From Sphingobacterium spiritivorum ATCC 33861 (GTDB lineage Bacteria; Bacteroidota; Bacteroidia; Sphingobacteriales; Sphingobacteriaceae): a DNA stretch of 64,000 nt. The stretch lies in NCBI RefSeq assembly GCF_000143765.1, contig NZ_GL379770.1, positions 830,403 to 894,402 of the forward strand. The letters are read 5' to 3'. Shown here piece by piece: positions 1 to 8,734 of the stretch. The notes below the pieces were generated by a model. The model was not told the origin of the DNA. It ran no database searches and saw only the letters and a program-made list of their open reading frames with translations. Within the stretch, counting starts at the first letter, position 1; every line of letters begins with the position of its first letter. A program made the position numbers and the translations under genes.

Positions 1-1439
1 CACAGCTTGCTAAGGCTGTTATCACTATTGGTACTCCTGCAGAAGATACCGGCCCTGTTAACAATTATCAGATTGCAATAGACCTGGGTGTCAATAACTG
101 GGCTGGATATACAGCGGCCAGAAGTGAAAAATTTAATGGAGGAAATAATCTGACTACTTATTTTTTTAACGATGGTTGGGTAAATGGAACCTACAACAGG
201 CGTACTGCTGATATTTTCAATCCCTGGCTCTCTATTAAACAGGCCACAGGAACTTCAGCACCACATTTGTTTGCCATAGCTCAGATTATGAAAATTGCAG
301 CTTATCACCAGTCTACAGATATGTTTGGTCCCATGCCATATAAAAATGTCGGATCCGGGTCTTTCACGGTAGCCTATGATTCGCAACAGGAGATATACAA
401 TTCTTTTTTTGCGGAGCTTACAGAAGCTGTTAATGTATTGAGACCATTTGCCGCTGGTGACCCGCTTATCCCTCAGTATGATGTTGTCTATGAAGGGAAT
501 GTAAAAAAGTGGATCCAATTTGCCAATTCACTTATGTTGCGTCTGGCTATCCGGCTGTCCTATGCCGATCCGGCAATGGCCAGAAAATTTGCCGAGCAGG
601 CCGTAGCCGATCCGGGAGGATTGATCACAGATGTAGCGGATGCAGCCAAAATGAGAGCAGGGGCCGGGGAAAGTTTTATGAACCCTCTGGAGACGCTTTG
701 GAAAGGTTATAAAGATTCCAGAGCGGGAGCTTCTATAGCAGTCTATCTCAAAGGATATAAAGATCCGCGTTTGCCAAAATACATACAGGCAACGACGATT
801 AATGGCGTTCAGGATTATTATGGAGTACGCACAGGTGTTGCCATAACCAGTCCTGAATATGAACAGTTTTCGTCTCCAAACGTACTTTCTGAAACCCCCT
901 TATATTGGCTTATGGCGTCTGAAGTTAGTTTTCTAAGAGCTGAAGGGGCATTAAGAGGCTGGGCAATGGGTGGTACTGCAGACAGGTTTTATAATGAAGG
1001 TATTCAAAAGTCATTTCAGGAAAATGCAGTTAATAATAGCGCTTATGCAGAGGATGCTGTCAGTAATCCGGCCAGTTATATAGATCCGTTGAGTGCAGGC
1101 AGAAATGCTCCTTCACCGACAACAGTTACCATCAAATGGGATAATGCAGATGGATTTGAACGGAAACTGGAACGAATTATTACACAAAAATGGATTGCCT
1201 TGTTCCCAAACGGGCCTGAGGCCTGGGCTGAATACCGTCGTACGGGTTATCCGAAACTTATTCCGATTACGTTGAACAGAAGTGCCGGTGTGATTAGTTC
1301 GGCTACCGGAGTAAAAAGGATGGTTTACCCTTTGGCGGAGTATACGTTGAATGGAAATAATGTAAGGACAGCTGTGCAAAGTCTTTTGGGACAACCCGAT
1401 AACGGAGCATCAAAAGTATGGTGGGATAAGAAGCCTTAA
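1..1439 (+). CDS. SusD-like outer-membrane lipoprotein, C-terminal part
   Basis: Partial gene. The reading frame is open from base 3, with no stop before TAA at 1437-1439, so the lipoprotein signal and N-terminal helices lie left of the window. The visible 478 residues resemble the SusD-like family annotated 'starch-binding associating with outer membrane'. They include an N-terminal stretch with NNWAGYTAARSEKF and later FPNGPEAWAEYRRTGYPKL, a typical C-terminal segment near the glycan-binding face. SusD proteins sit on the cell surface, bind the oligosaccharide and form a lid on a SusC channel. The SusC gene should lie just upstream. The next gene starts 31 bp downstream on the same strand, so this is one operon with the GH18-type genes. 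Family assignment is strong; substrate (N-glycan-like GlcNAc conjugates) is inferred from neighbours only. Confidence 0.9.
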   Translation, partial: QLAKAVITIGTPAEDTGPVNNYQIAIDLGVNNWAGYTAARSEKFNGGNNLTTYFFNDGWVNGTYNRRTADIFNPWLSIKQATGTSAPHLFAIAQIMKIAAYHQSTDMFGPMPYKNVGSGSFTVAYDSQQEIYNSFFAELTEAVNVLRPFAAGDPLIPQYDVVYEGNVKKWIQFANSLMLRLAIRLSYADPAMARKFAEQAVADPGGLITDVADAAKMRAGAGESFMNPLETLWKGYKDSRAGASIAVYLKGYKDPRLPKYIQATTINGVQDYYGVRTGVAITSPEYEQFSSPNVLSETPLYWLMASEVSFLRAEGALRGWAMGGTADRFYNEGIQKSFQENAVNNSAYAEDAVSNPASYIDPLSAGRNAPSPTTVTIKWDNADGFERKLERIITQKWIALFPNGPEAWAEYRRTGYPKLIPITLNRSAGVISSATGVKRMVYPLAEYTLNGNNVRTAVQSLLGQPDNGASKVWWDKKP

Positions 1440-1470
1440 ACTATAATAGATAACTTAAGAATAAAGTATT

Positions 1471-2493
1471 ATGAAGAAAATATTAATATTCCTTTTTTGC
1501 CTGTACAGCTTAGGGAATTTATTTACAGGTTGTACCAAATGGACTGATCAGGAGACTTTGATTGTACAGTCTCTTGATGCGGACAGCAACAGTCTGGGAT
1601 CTAATTATAAAAAATACCTGGAAAAGTTAAGGGCTTACAAGCAATCGGCACATCCACAGGCGATTGGCTTATTCAATACTAGTAACTGGAAAACGGATGC
1701 TACACAACAGAGCACGTTTTTGTATAGCTTGCCAGATAGTCTTGATATGATTTGTCTGCTTAATCAGGATAGCCTGATGACGTCCGAACAGAAGGCGGAT
1801 ATGAGTTCAACACAAGCTACAAAAGGTACAAAAATGCTGATGTCGTTTGATTTGATTCGCATGAACAAAAGACTAAAAGACCGCTTACCGGCATCTCCGT
1901 CCAAAGATGAAATAGCAACTTCCATAAATGCATATGTAGATTCAATGCTGAATATTTATCAGCAGAATAAATACAACGGTATCTATATCCGGTATGAGGA
2001 TTTGTATTGTTTTAATTGTAAGGAGATTCTATCAGATATTGATCTGGTTTCCGGCTTAATTAGTCGCATAGCAGCTGCTAATTTCTCAAAAAAAATACTT
2101 TTTCAGTTTAAGGGAACGGATGCTGTCTATCTGAAAGATGAAGCTGCAGCGCGCATAGATTATTTCGTGCTTAACTCCTTAAATGTAAAATCTACCTCAT
2201 ATTATGAGTATGATGGATTTTTAGAATTTTTTACTAAAATAAAAGATTTTAATCCTTCCAAGTTTATCCTGTTAGCATCTTTTGAAGGAGATCGCTGGAA
2301 AATGGGGGGAGATGAATTCCCTGTAGGGAACAGTACTTTTATCGGTACTTCGGAAGCCTTGGCCCGATGGAATGTCACAGGAGGAAAGAAAGGAGGACTG
2401 GGGATATATTATATAGAACAGGATTATAAAAACAATCCACCTTTCAAGTATAGCCGAAATGCCTTACAAATTCTTAATCCGGCTATTAAGTAA
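1471..2493 (+). CDS. GH18-fold surface lipoprotein, probably non-catalytic glycan-binding protein
   Basis: A 340-residue lipoprotein (lipobox ending at Cys21, LFTGC) with a GH18-like TIM-barrel pattern. Its position between SusD and a DUF1735-LamG protein matches the B. thetaiotaomicron high-mannose N-glycan locus (BT3984-BT3987 order). The strand-4 segment that normally carries DGxDxDxE reads NGIYIRYE (residues 169-176). The final Glu is kept, but the Asp two residues before it, which positions the N-acetyl group in substrate-assisted catalysis, is Arg174, and the other Asp positions are Asn and Tyr. Hydrolysis is therefore unlikely. The protein probably binds GlcNAc-containing glycans on the cell surface for the true GH18 enzyme encoded at 3691. 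The family is recognised from layout and fold-like motifs, so it could also be called a hypothetical GH18-like protein. Confidence 0.75.
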   Translation: MKKILIFLFCLYSLGNLFTGCTKWTDQETLIVQSLDADSNSLGSNYKKYLEKLRAYKQSAHPQAIGLFNTSNWKTDATQQSTFLYSLPDSLDMICLLNQDSLMTSEQKADMSSTQATKGTKMLMSFDLIRMNKRLKDRLPASPSKDEIATSINAYVDSMLNIYQQNKYNGIYIRYEDLYCFNCKEILSDIDLVSGLISRIAAANFSKKILFQFKGTDAVYLKDEAAARIDYFVLNSLNVKSTSYYEYDGFLEFFTKIKDFNPSKFILLASFEGDRWKMGGDEFPVGNSTFIGTSEALARWNVTGGKKGGLGIYYIEQDYKNNPPFKYSRNALQILNPAIK

Positions 2494-2537
2494 TTGATAA
2501 TAATGAAATTATTGATTCATCATAACAAAACATACAG

Positions 2538-3665
2538 ATGAAACGTATAAAATTTTTTCTCTTTTTCTTCCTTGTGTTAATCGTCGCAGGAGGATGCAAC
2601 AAAATTACAGATGGTGTAGATGAACCTGATAATGCTGTCTATATAAATGAATCACTGGCATACCGGCCTATTAATTTTACCGTCAGAGGAGGGAGTGCAA
2701 TACAGGACTCGCTGTTACTTACTCCTAGGCTTGTAAAGGCCGAAAACAAAAGTGTAGAAGTCGCTGTGAATGTTGATAACAGTCTGGTCGTAAAATATAA
2801 TCAGGTTAATGGTACAGATTATGATTATCTGCCTCAGAAATATTATTCATTATCCACTTCGAATGTCACTATTCCGGCTAACAATATTTTCGGAGGTTCT
2901 GTTTATGTCAGATTCAAGATTTCAGATCCTTTTCCAAGAGGTAAGAAGTACTTATTACCTGTTACGATTACAAATTCGGCAGATTTTCCTGTTGTCAATT
3001 CGTCAGGAACAGCATTTTACCTTATCAGTGATGGCGGCGGAGGTGCCAGACCGGTAGCTACAATGACAAATAATGCACTGGCGGTTAATTTTACAAATGC
3101 TCCGGCGTTAACACAATTTACTTTTGAAGCTATGGTGTTTGCCAATAAGTTTGACAGGTTGATCAGTACTGTAATGGGAATAGAAGGCAATTTGTTGCTT
3201 AGAATAGGTGATGCCGGTATCCCCTCTAATCAGATGCAGATGGTTATGTCCGGTCATGCCAATCTGAATACAGGATCAGGTGGAGAGCTGTCTACCGGTA
3301 AATGGCATCATGTTGCTGCGGTATATGACGGTGCGACGATAAGCGTTTATCTGGACGGACAGTTGGTCAAAACTGGAAATGCTACAGGCTCGTTTAATAT
3401 AAACCGAAATTTTTATCTGGGTTATTCTTATAGTAAAGACCGGTATATCGACGGCATGATGTGTGAAGCCCGCGTGTGGAGTATTCCGCGAACTCCTCAG
3501 GAACTGATCGCGTCTAAGGATTATGTGGATGCCAGGACTCCGGGTTTGTTAGCATACTGGGCTTTGGATGATAATACGGGAAATATGGCGAAGGATAAGA
3601 CAGGAAACGGGTACGATGCTACTGCCACAGATCCGATTGTATGGACCCAATCTGTTATTAATTAA
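2538..3665 (+). CDS. DUF1735 and LamG-like (concanavalin A-type) domain lipoprotein
   Basis: A 375-residue lipoprotein; the signal peptide ends in VAGGC with Cys20 as lipidation site. Residues about 35-165 look like a DUF1735 domain, the beta-sandwich common in surface proteins of N-glycan and GH18 loci (note the FPRGKKYLLPVTI motif shared with the next two genes). Residues about 185-350 form a LamG-like jelly roll with the characteristic GKWHHVAAVYDG and YLDGQLV segments. It fits the BT3986 position: a surface glycan-binding protein that retains substrate near the endoglycosidase. It has no catalytic motif. It lies 44 bp after the previous gene and 25 bp before the GH18 gene, clearly co-transcribed. 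Confidence 0.85.
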   Translation: MKRIKFFLFFFLVLIVAGGCNKITDGVDEPDNAVYINESLAYRPINFTVRGGSAIQDSLLLTPRLVKAENKSVEVAVNVDNSLVVKYNQVNGTDYDYLPQKYYSLSTSNVTIPANNIFGGSVYVRFKISDPFPRGKKYLLPVTITNSADFPVVNSSGTAFYLISDGGGGARPVATMTNNALAVNFTNAPALTQFTFEAMVFANKFDRLISTVMGIEGNLLLRIGDAGIPSNQMQMVMSGHANLNTGSGGELSTGKWHHVAAVYDGATISVYLDGQLVKTGNATGSFNINRNFYLGYSYSKDRYIDGMMCEARVWSIPRTPQELIASKDYVDARTPGLLAYWALDDNTGNMAKDKTGNGYDATATDPIVWTQSVIN

Positions 3666-3690
3666 CCTTGCTAGCTAAAAGATTAAGGAT

Positions 3691-5091
3691 ATGAAAAATT
3701 ATATTATAAAAGCCATGTGTAATAGCCTTATTGTCGGGCTTGTGTTTACACTCATACTGACTTCTTGCAATAAGAATACGGTCACTTTACCAGATCCGTA
3801 CGATGTGTATGCTGATATGAAAACTTCGGGATTTCTTGTCAATAGTGAAAACAATCAGAATACTGTACAATTTAATGTTATCAAGAAGAATACAGGTATC
3901 AGCATTGATAAAGATCAACTGAATCTTAATTTTAAAATTTCTGCTCCTGTAGCGATGGATATTACAGGAAAGGTTAGTGTTAATGAGACATTATTGACTT
4001 CTTATAACTCCGATCACCAGACCAGTTATCAGTTGCTCCCGGCTAACACATATGTTTTATCTGAAAATACGGCAGTTAGTATCAGTAAAGGAAATACACT
4101 ATCAAACGCTGTTAGTCTTAAAATGACAAATTTAAACAGTCTTGTTTTGGGTCAAACTTACCTTTTGCCTGTCAGTTTGTCTTCTGTATCAGATGCTTCG
4201 CTTTCAGTTCATGAGAGTTTCAAGACTACATATCTGATGGTTAAAGTAGATGCAAATGAATTTCCCAATACAGATAAGCCTAACGGGATCAAGAGTGTAT
4301 TGTATGTAGAGACGGGGTCCAACAGCATTTTGAATGCTGGCAGGTATGTTATGAAGAGTAGTGGCAAGCCATTTTTTGATATGGCTATTCTATTTGCCCC
4401 AAACATTGGGTGGAAAGATAAAAAACCTGTTGTCACATTGGGAAGTGCCTATGATCAGTTAAATGATACAGAGAAATACATTCGTCCGCTGCAACGTAAA
4501 GGAATCAAAGTATTGGTCAGCTTTTTAGGCGCTATGCAGAATTACAACATGGAGGAGATTGAAAAAATTAGTTTACAGATCAAGCAGATTGTTGTCCGGT
4601 ACGGTCTGGATGGAATTAATTTTGACGATGAATACCAGAGCTATAACGGTATTGAAATGCCCGTGGCAAACAATTATTCTTACACGATGCTGATAAAACG
4701 TTGTAAAGAATTGATGCCGGATAAAATCGTGTCATTTTACAATATCGGCACCACGCCCCAGGTTGCAAATGGAGTCACTCCAGGAGATTATCTGGATTAT
4801 GCCTGGCAGGCCTATTACGGCTCTTATTACGCACCTTCTGTACCCGGCCTGACAGATAAAAAGAAACTGGGTCCCGGTGCAGCCTGGATTCCGGCTGCCG
4901 GCGGGCAGGGAGGTAATGTTACAGATGTAAATACAGCAGAAAATATTGCAAGAAGAACGATACAGGACGGCTATGGGGTGATGGTCTTCTATGATCTCAC
5001 TGCAACTGCACAGATGACATGGATGGAACGGGTGGGAAAAGCCTTGTACAACGAAGATGTAATCACAGTCGAGGATCCGTATAGATTATAA
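3691..5091 (+). CDS. GH18 endo-beta-N-acetylglucosaminidase (EndoBT-3987-like) lipoprotein
   Basis: A 466-residue surface lipoprotein (LILTSC, Cys26). Residues about 35-185 are a DUF1735 domain with the shared LGQTYLLPVSL motif; residues about 200-460 are a GH18 TIM barrel. The catalytic strand reads LDGINFDDEY: Glu314 is the expected acid and Asp312 the residue assisting the 2-acetamido group. Enzymes of this kind cleave the chitobiose core of N-glycans between the two GlcNAc residues, releasing the glycan for SusC/SusD import. The start follows 25 bp after the LamG gene. The DUF1735-GH18 architecture and gene order match the Bacteroides N-glycan utilisation locus. Exact glycan preference (high-mannose or complex) cannot be read from sequence alone. 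Confidence 0.88.
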   Translation: MKNYIIKAMCNSLIVGLVFTLILTSCNKNTVTLPDPYDVYADMKTSGFLVNSENNQNTVQFNVIKKNTGISIDKDQLNLNFKISAPVAMDITGKVSVNETLLTSYNSDHQTSYQLLPANTYVLSENTAVSISKGNTLSNAVSLKMTNLNSLVLGQTYLLPVSLSSVSDASLSVHESFKTTYLMVKVDANEFPNTDKPNGIKSVLYVETGSNSILNAGRYVMKSSGKPFFDMAILFAPNIGWKDKKPVVTLGSAYDQLNDTEKYIRPLQRKGIKVLVSFLGAMQNYNMEEIEKISLQIKQIVVRYGLDGINFDDEYQSYNGIEMPVANNYSYTMLIKRCKELMPDKIVSFYNIGTTPQVANGVTPGDYLDYAWQAYYGSYYAPSVPGLTDKKKLGPGAAWIPAAGGQGGNVTDVNTAENIARRTIQDGYGVMVFYDLTATAQMTWMERVGKALYNEDVITVEDPYRL

Positions 5092-5135
5092 TCTCTTTTT
5101 TAATCTTCAGATTCTAACTGAATAAAACTTATGTT

Positions 5136-6608
5136 ATGAAAAGAAAAGCATATATCACTATATTAAAGAGTAGCATTTCTCTACTTTTATTATTGCCTTT
5201 GTTGTCCTCCTGTAGTAAGGACAATGTGATCAATACAAAATATCTGGAAACCTATCTGGGTCCGGACCAGTTTCAGACAGACGCGACGCTACCAACATTG
5301 AGTTTTGATTTGTATGCTGATGGCCGGGTCAATGGCGGCAATAAGCCTGCAGTACTGAGCTTTGCTAATCCTATTAAACTTTCAACATCCAGTCCGACAG
5401 ATATTAATGTAAAATTGAAATTTGCCGATAAATCTTTGGTAGATGAATATAATGTTAAGAATAACACCAAATACAGCATATTACCGGAAGGAGCATGCAA
5501 GCTCCAACAAGAAAGTTTTGTTATAAAATCGGGGAAGTTAATTGCCGATACGGATTCTATTCGCCTGAATCTGGCAGATGCTGGGGTGTTAACTTCGGAG
5601 GCCACTGAATATTTGTTGCCAATTATTCTGGATGGCCTGGAAAGCAAAGACGCAGGAGCTAAAATAAATACAAATGCAATGTTTATAAAAGTTATTCCAA
5701 AAGTCTACCTGGCATCTTTAAGCGGGTTGAATATGGAGAATAACGTAATCAATATGGTATACACTACAACCTCAGAAGGGGATATTTTTGTTCCACCTTC
5801 TGACAGAACTATTCAGCTCAAACTTAATCCTAAAGCTGGCACTTCTACTGCTGTGGAAGTTGTAAGTGGAGGGGAGGCCGCTGTAAACAGCTATAATGCT
5901 GCCAACAACAAGAGCTATACATTGTTGCCTGCATCCACTTATAGTATAACATCCGGTGGAACAGCTGTATTCGAAGCCGGACAGAGTACAATTGATTTAT
6001 CTGTCAAATTACTGAATAATAAACAGCTTGATGTAAAAAAACAATATTTGTTGCCTTTAACCCTAAAACAGGGTAACATCGCCTTTTCCGATAAGAAAGC
6101 GAATACAGTGATGATAGTGATCAGTGCTAAGGTGACTAATATAGACCTCAGTAGTAAGACTCCGGTTGCTGGTACTGTAGTAAATCGTAGCAACCCTGCA
6201 TGGAGTATTGTTGAGGCCAGCAGACCTTATAATTCCACATATGCAGCAGCTAATGTATTGGATAACAGAAACACGACTTCCTGGTTTGCTGCAGGTGTAA
6301 ATAGTTTTATAACATTAGATATGGCTCAAAGTAATACTGTTAAAGGTTTTGTGCTTATGCCTAGTTATGCATTTGGGGCTACGTACAATGCTACAGGTAT
6401 AGATGTGTTTACTAGTAATGATAATGTAACGTGGACCAGTCAGGGTACATATACAGGAGACAGAGTGCTGTCATCTTCCTCTGCGACATCACCGGACAAC
6501 CGTAATATTAATTTTTACACTCCTGTGTCCTGCAGATATGTCAAGTTTGTCATGAGTACGCTACCTAATTCATATGGTGGTTTCTCCGAGATAAATGCTA
6601 TAAAGTAA
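5136..6608 (+). CDS. Tandem DUF1735 plus F5/8 type C (discoidin-like) domain lipoprotein
   Basis: A 490-residue lipoprotein (LLSSC, Cys26). Two DUF1735-like sandwiches occupy about residues 30-190 and 195-330; each ends in a similar strand (EYLLPIIL and QYLLPLTL). The C-terminal 140 residues are an F5/8 type C or CBM32-like domain, recognisable by SRPYNSTYAAANVLDNRNTT near its start and CRYVKFVM at its end, where an exposed site usually binds galactose or GlcNAc-type sugars. It has no catalytic signature. It is the last gene of the GH18 operon, 44 bp after the enzyme and followed by a rho-independent terminator. Most likely an additional surface glycan-binding protein. Confidence 0.82.
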   Translation: MKRKAYITILKSSISLLLLLPLLSSCSKDNVINTKYLETYLGPDQFQTDATLPTLSFDLYADGRVNGGNKPAVLSFANPIKLSTSSPTDINVKLKFADKSLVDEYNVKNNTKYSILPEGACKLQQESFVIKSGKLIADTDSIRLNLADAGVLTSEATEYLLPIILDGLESKDAGAKINTNAMFIKVIPKVYLASLSGLNMENNVINMVYTTTSEGDIFVPPSDRTIQLKLNPKAGTSTAVEVVSGGEAAVNSYNAANNKSYTLLPASTYSITSGGTAVFEAGQSTIDLSVKLLNNKQLDVKKQYLLPLTLKQGNIAFSDKKANTVMIVISAKVTNIDLSSKTPVAGTVVNRSNPAWSIVEASRPYNSTYAAANVLDNRNTTSWFAAGVNSFITLDMAQSNTVKGFVLMPSYAFGATYNATGIDVFTSNDNVTWTSQGTYTGDRVLSSSSATSPDNRNINFYTPVSCRYVKFVMSTLPNSYGGFSEINAIK

Positions 6609-6646
6609 TAGTGAGATAATATTGTTTTATTGTTTAGTTAGTTAGG

Positions 6647-6673
6647 CTCAACCCGAAAGGGTTGAGTTTTTTT
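6647..6673 (+). terminator. Rho-independent terminator of the GH18 operon
   Basis: A perfect 8-bp stem, CTCAACCC/GGGTTGAG, with a GAAA tetraloop is followed directly by seven T on the plus strand. The minus strand has no T tract after the hairpin, so it serves the upstream plus-strand operon. It ends just before the stop codon of the convergent gene at 6678. Confidence 0.9.
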
Positions 6674-6677
6674 GCTT

Positions 6678-7490
6678 TTACAGCTTTTCGTACTGTTTAC
6701 GTATCATGTGATAATATTTGCTGTTTTGTGCATTTGCCGCCAACTGATCAAAACTCGATTTGTACGCCGCAAAATCTCTGTAAAGGTATAGCTCATGGAA
6801 GACAAAAAAGGTAGTTACAGGATTTTCGTTGTTTTGTTGTATCATTTGTTTCAGATTACGTTCCATGTCAGGACTGTTATTACCAGCCTGGCTCTGCGCC
6901 TGTATCTGCTTATTCAGCTCTCCGGCCTGTGTATAGTCCGCATTATTTACCGCCTCAGCCATTTTATGCTGCAAGGAATCTACAGTGTTTTTTTTAGCCT
7001 GTTTATCGTTTTCATAGATCTTCCAATACTTCTCGGACAGCGCACAATCTTTACAACCGTTGGGCAGCAGGGACAGCGTTGGCTGTTCTGTCAATTCTAT
7101 CTGTTCTCTGTCGAGCGAAGGTTGAAGAGTCACTTTATAAGTACTCTCCTGATCCGGATTCAGATATAGGTTTTTGGTGAGTATAAATTGCTCATTCAGA
7201 TCTTGTTTATGCCGGCTGGACCGGTACATATGATGAGGGATATACATTCTTTGCCAGGAAATGCTTAATACATACATATCAGTAGGTAATGAGTCGAGCA
7301 CCCATTCACCTGTCAGGTTGGTAAAAGAAGTACTGCGCAGCTTTTCTCCGCTGATATAGTGATAGATGTCTACTGTGCAGGAATCTATTAACGGGTTATT
7401 AAATACTAAAGTCACTTTCTGGCGATCCTGTTTGCAGCTCAGAAATGTACAGAACAACAGGAGTATGCCGGGGAATGTTAATTTTTTCAT
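6678..7490 (-). CDS. DUF4369/TlpA-like lipoprotein lacking the thioredoxin domain
   Basis: A 270-residue lipoprotein (TFLSC, Cys19). The N-terminal half is a small beta-rich region like the DUF4369 domain that precedes thioredoxin folds in Bacteroidota TlpA-like proteins. The second half is helical and charged (KKNTVDSLQHKMAEAVNNAD), then NPVTTFFVFHELYLYRDF and QNSKYYHMIRKQYEKL, which is the linker that usually leads into the thioredoxin domain. The protein stops there, with no CxxC motif. It may be a naturally short family member or a truncated gene; no thioredoxin-like coding sequence follows. Function unknown; probably periplasmic or outer-membrane anchored. It is separated from the next minus-strand gene by a palindromic repeat. 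Confidence 0.7.
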   Translation of the reverse strand: MKKLTFPGILLLFCTFLSCKQDRQKVTLVFNNPLIDSCTVDIYHYISGEKLRSTSFTNLTGEWVLDSLPTDMYVLSISWQRMYIPHHMYRSSRHKQDLNEQFILTKNLYLNPDQESTYKVTLQPSLDREQIELTEQPTLSLLPNGCKDCALSEKYWKIYENDKQAKKNTVDSLQHKMAEAVNNADYTQAGELNKQIQAQSQAGNNSPDMERNLKQMIQQNNENPVTTFFVFHELYLYRDFAAYKSSFDQLAANAQNSKYYHMIRKQYEKL

Positions 7491-7533
7491 GTTGGTGAAA
7501 TCAGCTTTTTTCTACAGGATCTTTACAAGTAAA

Positions 7534-7675
7534 GAGGGTGTTTGAAAAGGAATGAGGCAGATCTGATTTGCCTGAAAAAATGAATTTGCAATCTTAGTTA
7601 TAGGACTTTAAGACTGGTTTAATTCTGTTTTTTCAGATTTGCAAAGACCGCGGCATACTTCTTCAAGACACCCTC
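7534..7675. repeat. Imperfect long palindrome (MITE-like) between convergent-neighbour lipoprotein genes
   Basis: The left arm begins GAGGGTGTTTGAA; the right arm, read on the opposite strand, begins GAGGGTGTCTTGAAGAAG. Similarity continues inward: a CTGAAAAAA block and adjoining GATTTGC/TTTGC words recur in both arms. The 142-bp element fills most of the 7491-7710 gap and has no ORF. It could be a miniature inverted-repeat element, an old IS remnant, or an RNA hairpin that ends the upstream minus-strand operon. Confidence 0.5.
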
Positions 7676-7710
7676 CCTGAGGTTAATAATCTGAGGTTAC
7701 AATGTTTTTA

Positions 7711-8724
7711 TTACCGGAGGGTATAAGTAGCTGTGACAGCTTCATTCCCTTTCTGATCATATGCAACAAAATCTATGTCTACATTTGTTCCGTTTTTTCT
7801 GACTTCTTTTGCAATCAGATAATGAGTTTTGATTTTATCTTTGAAGGCTATGACATTCTGATTTGTATTTGCATTGTATGTAAACGGATAAAACGAAAAT
7901 GCATTCTGTCCAAACATACAGGTGAATCTCAGTAAAGTTGTATTTGCTGACCCGGGTATCTTCTCATAATAATCCACCAAAGGAGTATACATCGGTAAAA
8001 ATCCTTTCGCTGAAATATTGGTTACAAAAGGATCTCTTGCCTGATAAGCAACAACCTGTGCATCAGACCACACGCCTATACGGAATAAAAACGTTTTGCT
8101 TGGCGAGCCATCTGCATATTTGACGACAAGATCACCGTCTCTGTTGACCAATCCGGTACGGCCGGTTGCTGTGGTGAGATCAAAATAACGATCAGCGTCC
8201 GCCCAGGTCCAGTTGTCAGGTCTTTTAAACATTTTGTAAATCACACCACCTTCTTTGGTATAAACACGTCCGCTGCGGTATCCGCGGATCTCGAGTGTAT
8301 CAGCAGATACCTTCACGACATTGTACACATGATCTGTAATGTCGGATGCCATTGCTCCGATACGGAAGAAAGAAGTCATTACTGATCCGGTTGTAAATGT
8401 AATCTGCGGACTGCCGATACCTGCAGAAATATTAAAGTATGCATCTGCAGGATCGGTATATCCATATACAGTCGTGATATTCACTTTATTGGTTACCGTA
8501 TCAAACTTGAGGACTACCGGCGAATAGACATTGTTACTCAGGCTCGACTTGACCATCATGACCCACCCGTTTTTGGAGTTCTGGATCGTCTGTTTAAATT
8601 CTTGTGTCAGTTTGGCTGTTCTTTCCGGATTATCATCAAAGTAGGAGTTTGTAATTGTATCTTTCTCACAAGAGGAGAGTAATCCAATAACCGCCAGACC
8701 CATTATATATAATTTCTTAATCAT
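7711..8724 (-). CDS. DUF4302 domain lipoprotein
   Basis: A 337-residue lipoprotein (GLLSSC, Cys19) matching the DUF4302 pattern: after the lipobox comes NPERTAKLTQEFKQTIQNSKNGWVM-type sequence, the family's hallmark alpha-helix followed by beta-rich repeats. DUF4302 proteins occur almost exclusively in SusC/SusD loci beside a zinc metallohydrolase lipoprotein, exactly as here. Role not established; presumably a surface accessory protein for substrate capture. It lies 10 bp after the metallohydrolase gene and is the last gene of the sigma-FecR-SusC-SusD operon. Confidence 0.82.
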   Translation of the reverse strand: MIKKLYIMGLAVIGLLSSCEKDTITNSYFDDNPERTAKLTQEFKQTIQNSKNGWVMMVKSSLSNNVYSPVVLKFDTVTNKVNITTVYGYTDPADAYFNISAGIGSPQITFTTGSVMTSFFRIGAMASDITDHVYNVVKVSADTLEIRGYRSGRVYTKEGGVIYKMFKRPDNWTWADADRYFDLTTATGRTGLVNRDGDLVVKYADGSPSKTFLFRIGVWSDAQVVAYQARDPFVTNISAKGFLPMYTPLVDYYEKIPGSANTTLLRFTCMFGQNAFSFYPFTYNANTNQNVIAFKDKIKTHYLIAKEVRKNGTNVDIDFVAYDQKGNEAVTATYTLR

Positions 8725-8734
8725 AACGCGCTTA

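Noticed and set aside
7702..7935. 77-codon plus-strand frame in the DUF4302 gene
   Set aside because: Antisense to a well-supported lipoprotein gene; Cys/Ile-rich shadow sequence.
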